Source of the DNA: Amoebophilaceae bacterium
GTDB lineage: Bacteria > Bacteroidota > Bacteroidia > Cytophagales > Amoebophilaceae
Length of the DNA: 14,144 nt
Assembly: GCA_025455725.1 (NCBI GenBank)
Contig: JALOLY010000022.1
Location: 1-14,144 of the forward strand
Direction of reading: 5' to 3'
In this document: in pieces, positions 6,893 to 14,144 of the stretch
Layout: every line of letters begins with the position of its first letter
How positions within the stretch are numbered: position 1 is the stretch's first letter
Notes under the pieces: model-generated
The model's input: the letters and a program-made list of their open reading frames with translations, nothing else
Told to the model about the DNA's origin: nothing
Database searches by the model: none
Translations under genes and position numbers: made by a program

Positions 6893-8175
6893 ATGCACAG
6901 TAGCCCTCCCGACAATCAGTATAAGCAGTATACCTACGACATGTTCATGTTTAACATGACTCGGGATCTTGATGAAATAGATCAGTTTGGTGACTGGATA
7001 GGCAAGCTTGAGGCAAACAACGAATATACTTTTGAAGCAGCTAGGAAAGGGGCGCAAAAGTCTAGGGTCGATGTCCATAATGCTGCAGGTAAAGTTGTGT
7101 CTTTGCTCAACTTTTCGAGCTATAACTACTTAGGGTTTAGCTACCACCCTGACGTTATCCAAGCTGCCAAAGATGCCTTAGACGTATACGGCTTAGGGGC
7201 TGCCAGCTCGCCGGTCATTAGTGGCACATATGCTATCCATAAAGAGCTAGAAAATAGCTTGTTAGAATACTTTGCTCTCCCAGGTCGTGGTATAAGCCTT
7301 TTCTCTTCTGGTTACGGGGTTAATGTGGGTACAATACAGGCATTTATGAAAAAAGGGGGGCGCGTGATTCTTGATAAGAATGCCCACATGTCTCTGCTAG
7401 AAGGTGCCCAGCTGTGTGGAGCAGAGATCAGTTATTTCAATCATAACGACATAGATGACCTGGAACGTCTCCTTAAGGCACATTGCGACGACTGGACACG
7501 GGTACTGATTTGTGTGGAAGGGGTTTACAGTGCCGATGGGGACTACGGTAATCTGCGAGAAGTTGTAAGGTTGGCCAAAAAGTACGGTGCCTTTACATTG
7601 GTAGATGAGGCACATTCGGTGTTGGTGGCAGGTAATAATGGGAGAGGTGTTGCTGAAGAACATGGTGTCTTGGATGAGGTAGACTTCTATATCATGACTT
7701 TCAGTAAGGCTTTTGGGGGAGTCGGCGGAGCCCTGCTAGCAAAGAAAGAAATTGTGCGTTACGTAAACTGGTACGCCAAGTGTCGTATGTTCTCTTGTGC
7801 ATTAGATCCGGCTGTTACGGGGGGCATGGTCAAAGTACTAGAACTGGCAAAGGGTGAAGAGGGGAAAAAAGGCGCCAAAACATCAAGGAAAATGCCAAGT
7901 ATCTGTACAGTATCCTCTCTAAGAAGGTGTGCTGTAAAGACACGGCTTCGTGGGTGATCCCTGCCATGTATTATTCAGAAAACCATACCGTTGATATCAA
8001 TAAGTACCTACAAGCGCATGGCTTAGACACCAGTATTGTACAATTTCCTGCGGTTCCCAAAAATGAGGCTAGGGTGAGGATTTTTGTTACGTCAGAGCAT
8101 ACCAAAGAGGAACTCGACGAAGCTGCGCAGATCGTTTTTAAGGCTGCAGAAGAGTTCCGTTTTCTGAAGAAATGA
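6893..8175 (+). pseudogene. Alpha-oxoamine synthase (PLP), interrupted by a -1 frameshift
   Basis: PLP-dependent condensing enzyme of the family holding KAPA synthase (BioF), serine palmitoyltransferase and ALA synthase: an amino acid is decarboxylated and joined to an acyl thioester to give an alpha-amino ketone. Motifs: LNFSSYNYLGF (72-82), LFSSGYGVNVG near 136-146, DKNAHMS with His165, VDEAHSV (Asp228, His231) and TFSKAFGG with PLP lysine Lys262. At the A6 run 7865-7870 the frame changes by -1: the first frame goes off into unrelated sequence and stops at 7957, while the true continuation (RRQNIKENAKYLYSILSKK to EEFRFLKK) is in the next frame. Restored length is 427 residues, full for the family. 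No bioA, bioB or bioD lies nearby; the ACP and ketosynthase context suggests an acyl-ACP substrate. Sphingoid-base synthesis is an alternative. Confidence 0.85.
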
Positions 8176-8335
8176 GTTAAGATTAGTAAAATCGGAGGTC
8201 TCGTGAAGATAATAGGTCCGCCTTTTAGTCATACACGATTACAGAAGCCTGTACGTCGATAGCTTAGGGAATAGCTGTTATATGGAAAAGCTGTCTGACT
8301 CAGAAGGAAAAAGGGTACATATAACTTTTCGCGCG

Positions 8336-8349
8336 CTTATGCGCATAAG
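8336..8349. repeat. Perfect 14-bp palindrome, possible operator
   Basis: CTTATGCGCATAAG is its own reverse complement. It lies nine bases before a TTGACA box in the largest spacer of the cluster, a common place for a dimeric regulator site. No regulator gene is seen in the window, so an operator role is only suggested. Confidence 0.4.
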
Positions 8350-8357
8350 GTAGGGCC

Positions 8358-8385
8358 TTGACACACCGCACACGGAAAAAATAAT
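8358..8385 (+). promoter_or_regulatory. Possible internal promoter before the FabZ-like gene
   Basis: TTGACA (8358-8363), a 16-base spacer, then AATAAT (8380-8385), close to the general bacterial sigma70 pattern. It lies about 50 bases before the dehydratase start. Bacteroidota normally use a different -7 box (TAnnTTTG), which is absent here, so activity in the native host is uncertain unless the segment was acquired from elsewhere. Confidence 0.3.
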
Positions 8386-8437
8386 TCGATCGCTAAAAAA
8401 AGAGCCGCTACTTGCTAGTCATGAACAGGCTCTAGCT

Positions 8438-8893
8438 GTGCCCTTTCCTAGACAAGCAATCGAACACATGATTACACATAGAGTCCCTTTTTTGCTGATC
8501 GACAAAATTGCCAGACTCAACATCGCCAAAAAGGTAATCGGAGGAGAAAGGTATATAGATGCAGAAGATCCTATCTTTCAGGGACATTTTCCGGGTAACC
8601 CCATCTATCCTGGTGTACTGCAGATAGAGATGGTCGCCCAGCTGGGACTTTGTCTGTCCTATTTTATGATCAACGGGATTGATCAAATAGCTGCGGGCAG
8701 TCGTCCTGTAATGGCTATGGTCACCAAGGTACAACATGTAGCTTTTCATGCCCCTATTGTCCCAAAACAGCATATAGCAATCTATGCGCAAGTCATCGAC
8801 TATGATGGAATCATGGGGACTATGATTGGGCAACTATATTTTGGAAGTCAATTGTGTTCATATGTTATTCTAGAAGCTTACTTCAATGAATAA
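8438..8893 (+). CDS. FabZ-type beta-hydroxyacyl-ACP dehydratase
   Basis: Hot-dog-fold dehydratase that would remove water from a 3-hydroxyacyl-ACP to give the trans-2-enoyl-ACP. Its 151 residues match FabZ. The N-terminal HMITHRVPFLLIDKI corresponds to the FabZ PHRYPFLLVDR region, GHFPGNP carries the catalytic histidine (His50) and PGVLQIEMVAQ the catalytic glutamate (Glu64); the glutamate makes FabZ more likely than FabA. The start is a GTG at 8438, since the frame has no ATG before FabZ homology begins. The stop overlaps the ketosynthase start by eight bases, which suggests coupled translation. Given its place between oxoamine synthase and ketosynthase, it is probably the pathway's own DH rather than the housekeeping fatty acid enzyme, though I cannot exclude a double role. 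Confidence 0.88.
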   Translation: MPFPRQAIEHMITHRVPFLLIDKIARLNIAKKVIGGERYIDAEDPIFQGHFPGNPIYPGVLQIEMVAQLGLCLSYFMINGIDQIAAGSRPVMAMVTKVQHVAFHAPIVPKQHIAIYAQVIDYDGIMGTMIGQLYFGSQLCSYVILEAYFNE

Positions 8894-10166
8894 ACGTATC
8901 GCCATCACGGGTATGGCAATCAATACGCCTCTCGGTGATAATTTAACCACCTTCTTGGCCAATCTGTTGGCCGGAAAGTCTGCCATAACCCACTGGAAAC
9001 TGCTTACTAACGAGCCTATCTACTCAAAAATAGGAGGTGATCTTAGTGACTATGATATTTCAGCAAAACTCGATTCTTTCAGAGGGATTGTTGCCGATGC
9101 AGTATTTGACCGACTTAAAAATCTTAGTAAACGTGCTCCTTGGGTGACACAACTTGCGATGCTGCTGGCCACAGATGCGTATGTTGACGCCCAACTACAT
9201 GCTGGCCAATACAACCCGCACGAGATAGCCACGATTGTAGCTGGGCACAATATCAACCAGAATTACGTGCATAATAGTCGCCGGCAGTTTACGGAAGAGC
9301 CAGATTTTATCGACGGTCTATTTGCGCTTTATGGGCTGGATACTGACCATGCAGGGTCCGTGTCTGAGGTTTTGCAACTAAGGGGGCCTGCCTATACCGT
9401 GGGTGGAGCCTGTGCCAGTGGCAACATAGCACTGAGCCATGCTTTAGACCAGATGCGCTACCGAGATCTTCAAGCAGCATTGGTTGTAGCGCCCGTACTG
9501 GAGTTTTCTCCGGTAGACTTGCACGGCATGGCGCTTATGGGCGCCATTAGCTACGGAAGCTTTAATAATACGCCTGCTTTGGCGAGTAGGCCCTATGATA
9601 CCCAAAGGGAGGGTTTTGTCCCTTGCCATGGGAGAGCGGTTTTAGTGCTAGAAGTGCTCGAAGCCGCTAAAGCGCGTGGCGCACGTATCTATGCAGAAGT
9701 CTTGGCGGCAGGTGAAAATGCAGACGGGAATCACTTGCCACAACCCTCTCAAGAAGGGCAAGCGTACCTCATGAAGAAGTTACTGCAAGCAGCTAACCTT
9801 TCGCACGAACAAGTAGATTACATAAGTGCACATGCTACTTCCACTCCTCTGGGCGATCTTACAGAGATACGTTCTATCAAGTAAGTGTTTGGCAAACACG
9901 CATATCAACTTAAAATAAATGCCCCCAAGTCTATGTTGGGTCATACCTGTTGGTCTGCAGCCACGGTAGAGACGGTAGCTGCCGTGTTACAGATGAATGC
10001 TGGCAGGTTACATCCGTCCATCAATATAAGAGATATGGATCCAGAGGTCGATCTTAATATTTGCCAGGAGGTGACTGCCTATGAGGCAAATATTGTCATG
10101 AAGAACTCTTTTGGGTTTGGCGGCATCAACAGCATTAGCCTTCTCAAGAAGTACGAGGGGACTTAG
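8886..10166 (+). pseudogene. Beta-ketoacyl synthase (PksF-like), interrupted by an in-frame TAA
   Basis: Ketosynthase of the FabF/type II fold, most like the discrete KS proteins that accompany HMGS cassettes (PksF type): MNKRIAITGMAINTPLG start, KRAPWVTQLAMLLATDAY, AGHNIN and MALMGAISYGSF segments. The active site is GGACASGN with Cys176; the catalytic histidines are His316 (SAHATSTPLGD) and His353 (SMLGHTCWSA). A TAA at 9882-9884 replaces codon 333, between the two histidines, and the same frame then runs on with perfect family similarity (VFGKHAYQLKINAPKS) to 10166, for 426 residues in all. One base change from CAA, AAA or GAA would explain the stop. Without read-through the product lacks His353 and should be inactive. 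The decarboxylating KS of known cassettes usually has Ser in place of the active Cys; here Cys is kept, so condensation remains possible. Confidence 0.85.
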
Positions 10167-10208
10167 TAGGTGTGTGGTAGTCAATTTTCTTAATCTAATA
10201 ACTTATTT

Positions 10209-10949
10209 ATGGTCTTATTGGTTACGGGTGGTTCAAGAGGTATTGGTAAAGGTGTTGTGCAACATGCCCTAAAAGATGGTTGGGATGTGGCTTTTACGTA
10301 TCAACATAATCGCGAAGCTGCGCTACAAACGCTGGAAGAAGCCCGTACGTTAGCGCCCCAAAAGCGGTGTTACATGTACCAATTAGATGTGCGTCATGCC
10401 GACCATGTAGAGGCAGTCATAGAACAAGCAGTCCATTCTTTGGGCACTATCGATGCAGTCGTATGTAATGCGGGCATTAATAAGAACAATCTTGCTTTCT
10501 CTATGAGTAACGATGAGTGGCAAGAGGTAATCGACACAAACCTAACGGGGTCTTTTTATGTGATACGGCAATTATTGCCTACGTTTTTATCTAACAAAAA
10601 AGGAAGGTTTGTCTTGATTTCATCCATTGCTAAAGATGGCATGTCGGGACAGGCTAATTATAGTGCGAGCAAAGCAGGACTGCTGGGCCTTTCTGCGGCT
10701 ATCGCCAAAGAGTATGGCGCAAAAGGCATTACCAGTAACGTGGTTGTACCCGGGTTTTTTGAGACGGATATGACGGCGCAAACAATGAGTGATGCACTCA
10801 AGGATTTTTGGAACCGGTTTTGTCCTCTAAACAGAATGGGTAGATTGGATGAATTGGCAGATGCCATTTTATTTTTGGCATCGCCTAAGTCAAGTTTTAT
10901 CAATGGCCAGGTGATTCCCGTGACAGGTGGTTTAGATTGGGGGCCCTAG
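10209..10949 (+). CDS. 3-oxoacyl-ACP reductase (FabG type)
   Basis: Classical SDR ketoreductase that would reduce a 3-ketoacyl-ACP to the 3-hydroxyacyl-ACP with NADPH. Its 246 residues are typical of FabG. The nucleotide motif is TGGSRGIG (6-13), followed by NAGI (87-90); the catalytic triad is Ser138 (LISSIAKDG), Tyr151 and Lys155 (YSASK), the same positions as in E. coli FabG. The C-terminus ING-VIPVTGGL is standard. It lies between the ketosynthase and the HMG synthase, 42 and 17 bases away. It acts in the cytoplasm on the cluster's ACP, giving the KR that complements the discrete DH and the FabL-like reductases. I do not assign the symbol fabG because the housekeeping copy may be elsewhere. 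Confidence 0.92.
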   Translation: MVLLVTGGSRGIGKGVVQHALKDGWDVAFTYQHNREAALQTLEEARTLAPQKRCYMYQLDVRHADHVEAVIEQAVHSLGTIDAVVCNAGINKNNLAFSMSNDEWQEVIDTNLTGSFYVIRQLLPTFLSNKKGRFVLISSIAKDGMSGQANYSASKAGLLGLSAAIAKEYGAKGITSNVVVPGFFETDMTAQTMSDALKDFWNRFCPLNRMGRLDELADAILFLASPKSSFINGQVIPVTGGLDWGP

Positions 10950-10966
10950 TGTAAATCGTTTTTACG

Positions 10967-12192
10967 ATGCGAGATTTTGGCATAGAAAAAATAACGGTTT
11001 ATCCTGCAAGCTTATTTCTAAATTTAGGAAACCTGGCTGCACATAGAGGTTATGATTTGGATAACCTTCGCAATGTATTGATGGTGAAGGAACGAAGTGT
11101 TACGCCTACATGGGAGGATGCTGTAACGATGGCAGTCAATGCAGTAGAACAGCTGCAACTCACAGACCAAGAAAAACAAAGTGTTGAGTTGTTAATCGTA
11201 GGTACTGAAACTGGTGTAGACCATGAAAAGTCCATTAGTTCTTGGGTACACAATCTTTGTAAGCTCCTTAGTCACTGTCGCAATTTTGAGCTTAAAAGTG
11301 CTTGTTACGCAGGTACTGCGGCACTCAGAATGGCTATACTCTCTTTGATGGCCCAAGAAAAAGGCAGCAAGGCGCTAGTCGTAACCACAGACATGAGCCT
11401 CATAGGTATTGGAGAGCCTTATGAGTACATACTAGGTGGGGGGCCACAGCATTATTGCTCTCCGACCAGCCAGACTTTTTAAAAATATCCCACCAAGCAG
11501 GTGTCTATGCACATGAAGTAACAGATGTGATACGGCCCTTGCCTTGGATAGAGACGGGCGATAGCGAGTGGAGCCTACTTTCTTACATGGACAGCCTGCA
11601 TGGTGCTTATGAGCGTTTTGTTGGGCTGGGTGGTACCAATCAAGATTTTGATGAACTTTTTGATTTTAATGTGTACCATATGCCTTTTGCAGGCATCAGC
11701 TACAGAGCACACAGAGCCATGTTGCAGGTACGTGGCCGATTTACACGATCGGAAATAGAAGAGAATTTTAACCGCAAGGTAAAGCCTTCTCTCATGTATC
11801 CTCAGAGGATAGGAGGCACTTATGGAGGGTGTGTGTTTACGGCGCTCTTGAGCTTGGTGGCTAATGCCCATCATATTACCCCAGGCCAAGAAATAGGCAT
11901 TTTTTCTTATGGTTCGGGGGCTTGTGCTGAGTATTACACAGCTATGGTAGGAGAAAAAGCCATCCAGATTGCTAAGAATGCAAGCAGTGATAAGCTACTA
12001 GACAATCGTTTAGAGATTTCTGTGGGAGCTTACGAAGCAATCGAAAGACAACGCATCGCACAAATTAAAAGTGGTCATTTTGTACCTGACCCAACATTTC
12101 CTGAGTGTTGTTACGAGAGCCAGTACAAAGGCCAAAAAAAGTTAGTATTGCGTACTATAGAAAATTACTATCGGCACTATGCGTGGAGTTGA
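10967..12192 (+). pseudogene. HMG-CoA synthase-like beta-branching enzyme (PksG-like), -1 frameshift
   Basis: HMG synthase family enzyme that would add an acetyl-derived carbanion to the beta-keto group of an ACP-bound chain, the first step of beta-branching. Landmarks: GIEKITVYPASLFLNL start, KERSVTPTWEDAVTMAVNA, Glu81 (GTETGVD), catalytic Cys113 (SACYAGTAAL) and, after the break, catalytic His in FNVYHMPFAGISYRAHRAM, typical of the PksG branch. At the G6 run 11438-11443 the frame changes by -1: the first frame stops at 11482 while the expected GATALLLSDQPDF-type continuation lies in the next frame and runs to 12192. Restored length is 408 residues, close to PksG. A mevalonate-pathway role is unlikely next to two ECH genes. 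The 3' end overlaps ECH1 by 14 bases. Confidence 0.85.
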
Positions 12193-12928
12193 TAGACACA
12201 GTGACGTTTGCGTCATCGAGTGTCCTGTGGCGCTAGATCCTGATAGTATGAATCGCCTCCAAAAATCGATTCATTGTGCATTAGATGATGACGCGACAAA
12301 ATATATATTGCTCAAGGGTAGTAGTGATGCATATATATTTTGCCACAGCATGTCTCTAGCATTTGTAGCTAGCGATCCTTCAGACCGTGAGCTCAGTGCC
12401 AGTTTCCAGATGCTGAGTGACATTGCCATGTCCATCAATCATTCAAACAAACCGACCATAGCCATGGTGAGTGGGAGCGTGATAGCAGGCGGTGTGGGGT
12501 TGGTAGCTGCTTGTGATATTGTCTTGGCAGATCTCCATGCAAACTTTAGCTTATCAGCAGGGTTGTATGGCTTACTACCCGGTGTTATCATCCCTTTCAT
12601 TTTGCAAAGGGTGAGTCAATCAAAGTTAAAGTATATGATTTTTACAGCAGATACTGTGCGGGGTGAAAAAGCTGTACAATGGGGACTGTCCGATCAGTAT
12701 TTTAGTAATGAAGTGTCAATGCATCACTACGTTGCAAAACTGTTCAAGGCCTTGCGTCGTATCCATGCTTCATCTGTCAGTAATACAAAGAAATTATTAA
12801 GTGTATTAGCCCATAAACAGTTGGCCAACTTGGGTATCGAGCTTTCGCTGGCAAGCATCGCTGATCCAGCATGTAAAAAAGTGATCAAAGATTATATAAC
12901 ATACGGCATACTCCCATCAACAAGATAG
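12179..12928 (+). CDS. Enoyl-CoA hydratase-like ECH1 (PksH-like dehydratase)
   Basis: Crotonase-fold protein of 249 residues, most similar in pattern to PksH-type ECH1, which dehydrates the HMG-like branched intermediate on the carrier protein. The oxyanion-hole strand reads IFCHSMSL (53-60), where ordinary family members have FC-GMD, so that loop has diverged. The second region reads GSVIAGGVGLVAACDIVLAD (99-118) followed by FSLSAGLYGLLPGVIIPFILQR, the stretch most typical of PksH. Its ATG lies inside the HMG synthase 3' end (14-base overlap), so translation is probably coupled. ECH2 starts two bases after its stop. Fatty acid beta-oxidation is unlikely: no acyl-CoA dehydrogenase or thiolase is near. 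Assignment to ECH1 rather than ECH2 rests on motif pattern and gene order. Confidence 0.82.
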   Translation: MRGVDRHSDVCVIECPVALDPDSMNRLQKSIHCALDDDATKYILLKGSSDAYIFCHSMSLAFVASDPSDRELSASFQMLSDIAMSINHSNKPTIAMVSGSVIAGGVGLVAACDIVLADLHANFSLSAGLYGLLPGVIIPFILQRVSQSKLKYMIFTADTVRGEKAVQWGLSDQYFSNEVSMHHYVAKLFKALRRIHASSVSNTKKLLSVLAHKQLANLGIELSLASIADPACKKVIKDYITYGILPSTR

Positions 12929-12930
12929 TA

Positions 12931-13689
12931 ATGCATACAGCCAAAGTATCACTTTTATATCCTGAGCCATCTATTGGGGTGATCTCTATGCATGATGAGG
13001 AGTGCAAGAATACATTATCTCCTCTTTTTGTTGCTGATTTAAAAGCCACTGTAGAAGCCATTGAGCAGCACGCAGAAACTAAGGTGATTATTCTCAAAGG
13101 TACTCCCGAAATATTTTGTGCTGGGGCTGATCGTGCTACTTTATCCCGCTTTGTTACTGGGCAACTTAAGCCTACAGAGATTACGTTACCTAGAATACTT
13201 TTCAGCATTCCTGTGCCAGTCATTGCCGCTATGGAGGGGCATGCAGTAGGAGGCGGGTTTGCGTTAGGTCTGTGCGCCGACCTGATCGTAATCTCTGAAT
13301 CTAGTAGGTATGGCTGTAACTTTATGAATATGGGTTTTACGCCAGGTATGGGCACTACAAAATTACTGGAAAATGTGCTGTCGCCCACAGTAGCGCACGA
13401 GCTTCTTTATACAGGAGAACTCAGAAAAGGTCGGGATTTTAGAAAGTATGCTGATTTCAATGCGATTCTACCCAAGGTAGAAGTTTTTGCTAAAGCGATG
13501 GAAATGGCTACTAGAATTGCAGAAAAGCCTAAATCTTCCCTGGAATTACTAAAATCAGTTCTGTCGTTGCCTAAACGAAAGTGTTTTGAAGAGACGCTTA
13601 CCTTAGAGACCATCATGCACCAAGTCTCTTTTGCTGATCCCATGGTTCAGCGAAGAATTTCGGAGGCGTACATTGCTTGGGAGAGATAG
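12931..13689 (+). CDS. Enoyl-CoA hydratase-like ECH2 (PksI-like decarboxylase)
   Basis: Second crotonase-fold protein, 252 residues, with the pattern of PksI-type ECH2, which decarboxylates the 3-methylglutaconyl-type intermediate to leave the beta-methyl enoyl chain. Visible are IFCAGADRATL (oxyanion hole, 61-71), IPVPVIAAMEGHAVGGGFALGLCADL (93-118) and the very typical NFMNMGFTPGMGTT (130-143), then AEKPKSSLELLK near 205. It is the last gene of the cluster, two bases after ECH1, and no terminator hairpin is obvious after it. Gene order HMGS-ECH1-ECH2 is that of known beta-branching cassettes. No damage is seen. Its specificity for ACP-bound rather than CoA-bound substrate is inferred from context. 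Confidence 0.85.
   Translation: MHTAKVSLLYPEPSIGVISMHDEECKNTLSPLFVADLKATVEAIEQHAETKVIILKGTPEIFCAGADRATLSRFVTGQLKPTEITLPRILFSIPVPVIAAMEGHAVGGGFALGLCADLIVISESSRYGCNFMNMGFTPGMGTTKLLENVLSPTVAHELLYTGELRKGRDFRKYADFNAILPKVEVFAKAMEMATRIAEKPKSSLELLKSVLSLPKRKCFEETLTLETIMHQVSFADPMVQRRISEAYIAWER

Positions 13690-14144
<455 letters not shown>

Larger units (their letters stand above)
8176..8437 (+). other. Internal spacer of the cluster with possible promoter and palindrome
   Basis: The longest gap inside the cluster (262 bases). No protein remnant was recognised in any frame. It holds a perfect 14-base palindrome at 8336-8349 and a sigma70-like promoter pair just after it. The FabZ-like frame stays open upstream of its GTG back to 8354, but without an ATG and without recognisable protein pattern. 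Confidence 0.4.

Noticed and set aside
7865..7870. Programmed ribosomal frameshifting as the leading explanation
   Set aside because: The site lacks the X-XXY-YYZ form (G precedes the A6 run) and I saw no clear downstream stem; decay or sequencing error is simpler.
6893..8175. Biotin operon bioF
   Set aside because: The fold and residues are shared, but no other biotin gene is near and the setting is ACP, reductases and ketosynthase. It cannot be fully excluded without a tree.
8432..8833. 133-codon open frame on the minus strand
   Set aside because: Lies entirely opposite the FabZ-like gene, whose hot-dog motifs are clear; the antisense product has no recognisable pattern.
10967..12192. HMG-CoA synthase of the mevalonate pathway
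   Set aside because: Adjacent PksH- and PksI-like genes and PksG-like segments around the catalytic His fit beta-branching; no thiolase or HMG-CoA reductase is nearby.
12885..13388. 167-codon open frame on the minus strand
   Set aside because: Opposite ECH2 (PksI-like), which has unmistakable crotonase motifs; coincidental openness.

Overview
The window looks like a piece of chromosome from a Bacteroidota bacterium that lives inside host cells, probably a relative of the Amoebophilaceae (the Amoebophilus/Cardinium group). Four things point that way: an AccD and a class I FbaB aldolase of Bacteroidota type, a eukaryote-like ubiquitin-specific protease behind a lipoprotein signal, a Bacteroidota-type promoter box (TACCTTTG) before fbaB, and decayed transposase-like genes (Rpn type and IS5 type) at both ends. 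G+C judged by eye is about 45%, higher than I recall for sequenced Cardinium or Amoebophilus, so the genus is left open.

Layout. 1-1102: the deubiquitinase-like lipoprotein. 1103-1852: a gene-poor stretch with a broken Rpn-type nuclease remnant and a tRNA-His(GTG) on the minus strand. 1853-3784: fbaB and accD, closely spaced, giving glycolytic C3/C6 flux and the carboxyltransferase half of malonyl-CoA synthesis. 3738-4565 (minus): an Sfp-type phosphopantetheinyl transferase whose 3' end overlaps accD. 4566-4894: a leader region. 4895-13689: a one-strand cluster of ten genes. 13690-14144: a spacer and a broken IS5-type transposase cut by the window edge.

The ten-gene cluster is the main find. 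In order it holds a FabL-like (Tyr-x6-Lys) SDR, an acyl carrier protein, a second FabL-like SDR, a PLP-dependent alpha-oxoamine synthase, a FabZ-type dehydratase, a PksF-like ketosynthase, a FabG ketoreductase, a PksG-like HMG synthase, a PksH-like enoyl-CoA hydratase (ECH1) and a PksI-like ECH2. The last part matches the beta-branching (HMGS) cassette of trans-acyltransferase polyketide synthases. Here it stands with discrete KR, DH and putative ER enzymes, one ACP, a PPTase and an amino-acid-condensing enzyme, with no modular megasynthase and no acyltransferase in view. A reasonable inference is a dissociated pathway making a beta-alkyl-branched acyl chain, possibly joined to an amino acid as an alpha-amino ketone. 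AccD and the PPTase next door fit malonyl-CoA supply and ACP activation.

Three of the ten genes are interrupted as sequenced: the oxoamine synthase (net -1 frameshift at an A6 run), the ketosynthase (one in-frame TAA between its catalytic histidines) and the HMG synthase (net -1 frameshift at a G6 run). Conserved sequence continues on the far side of every break and all expected catalytic residues I checked are present. The breaks are therefore recent decay, assembly or base-calling errors, or (less likely) recoding. Whether the pathway still works depends on settling this.
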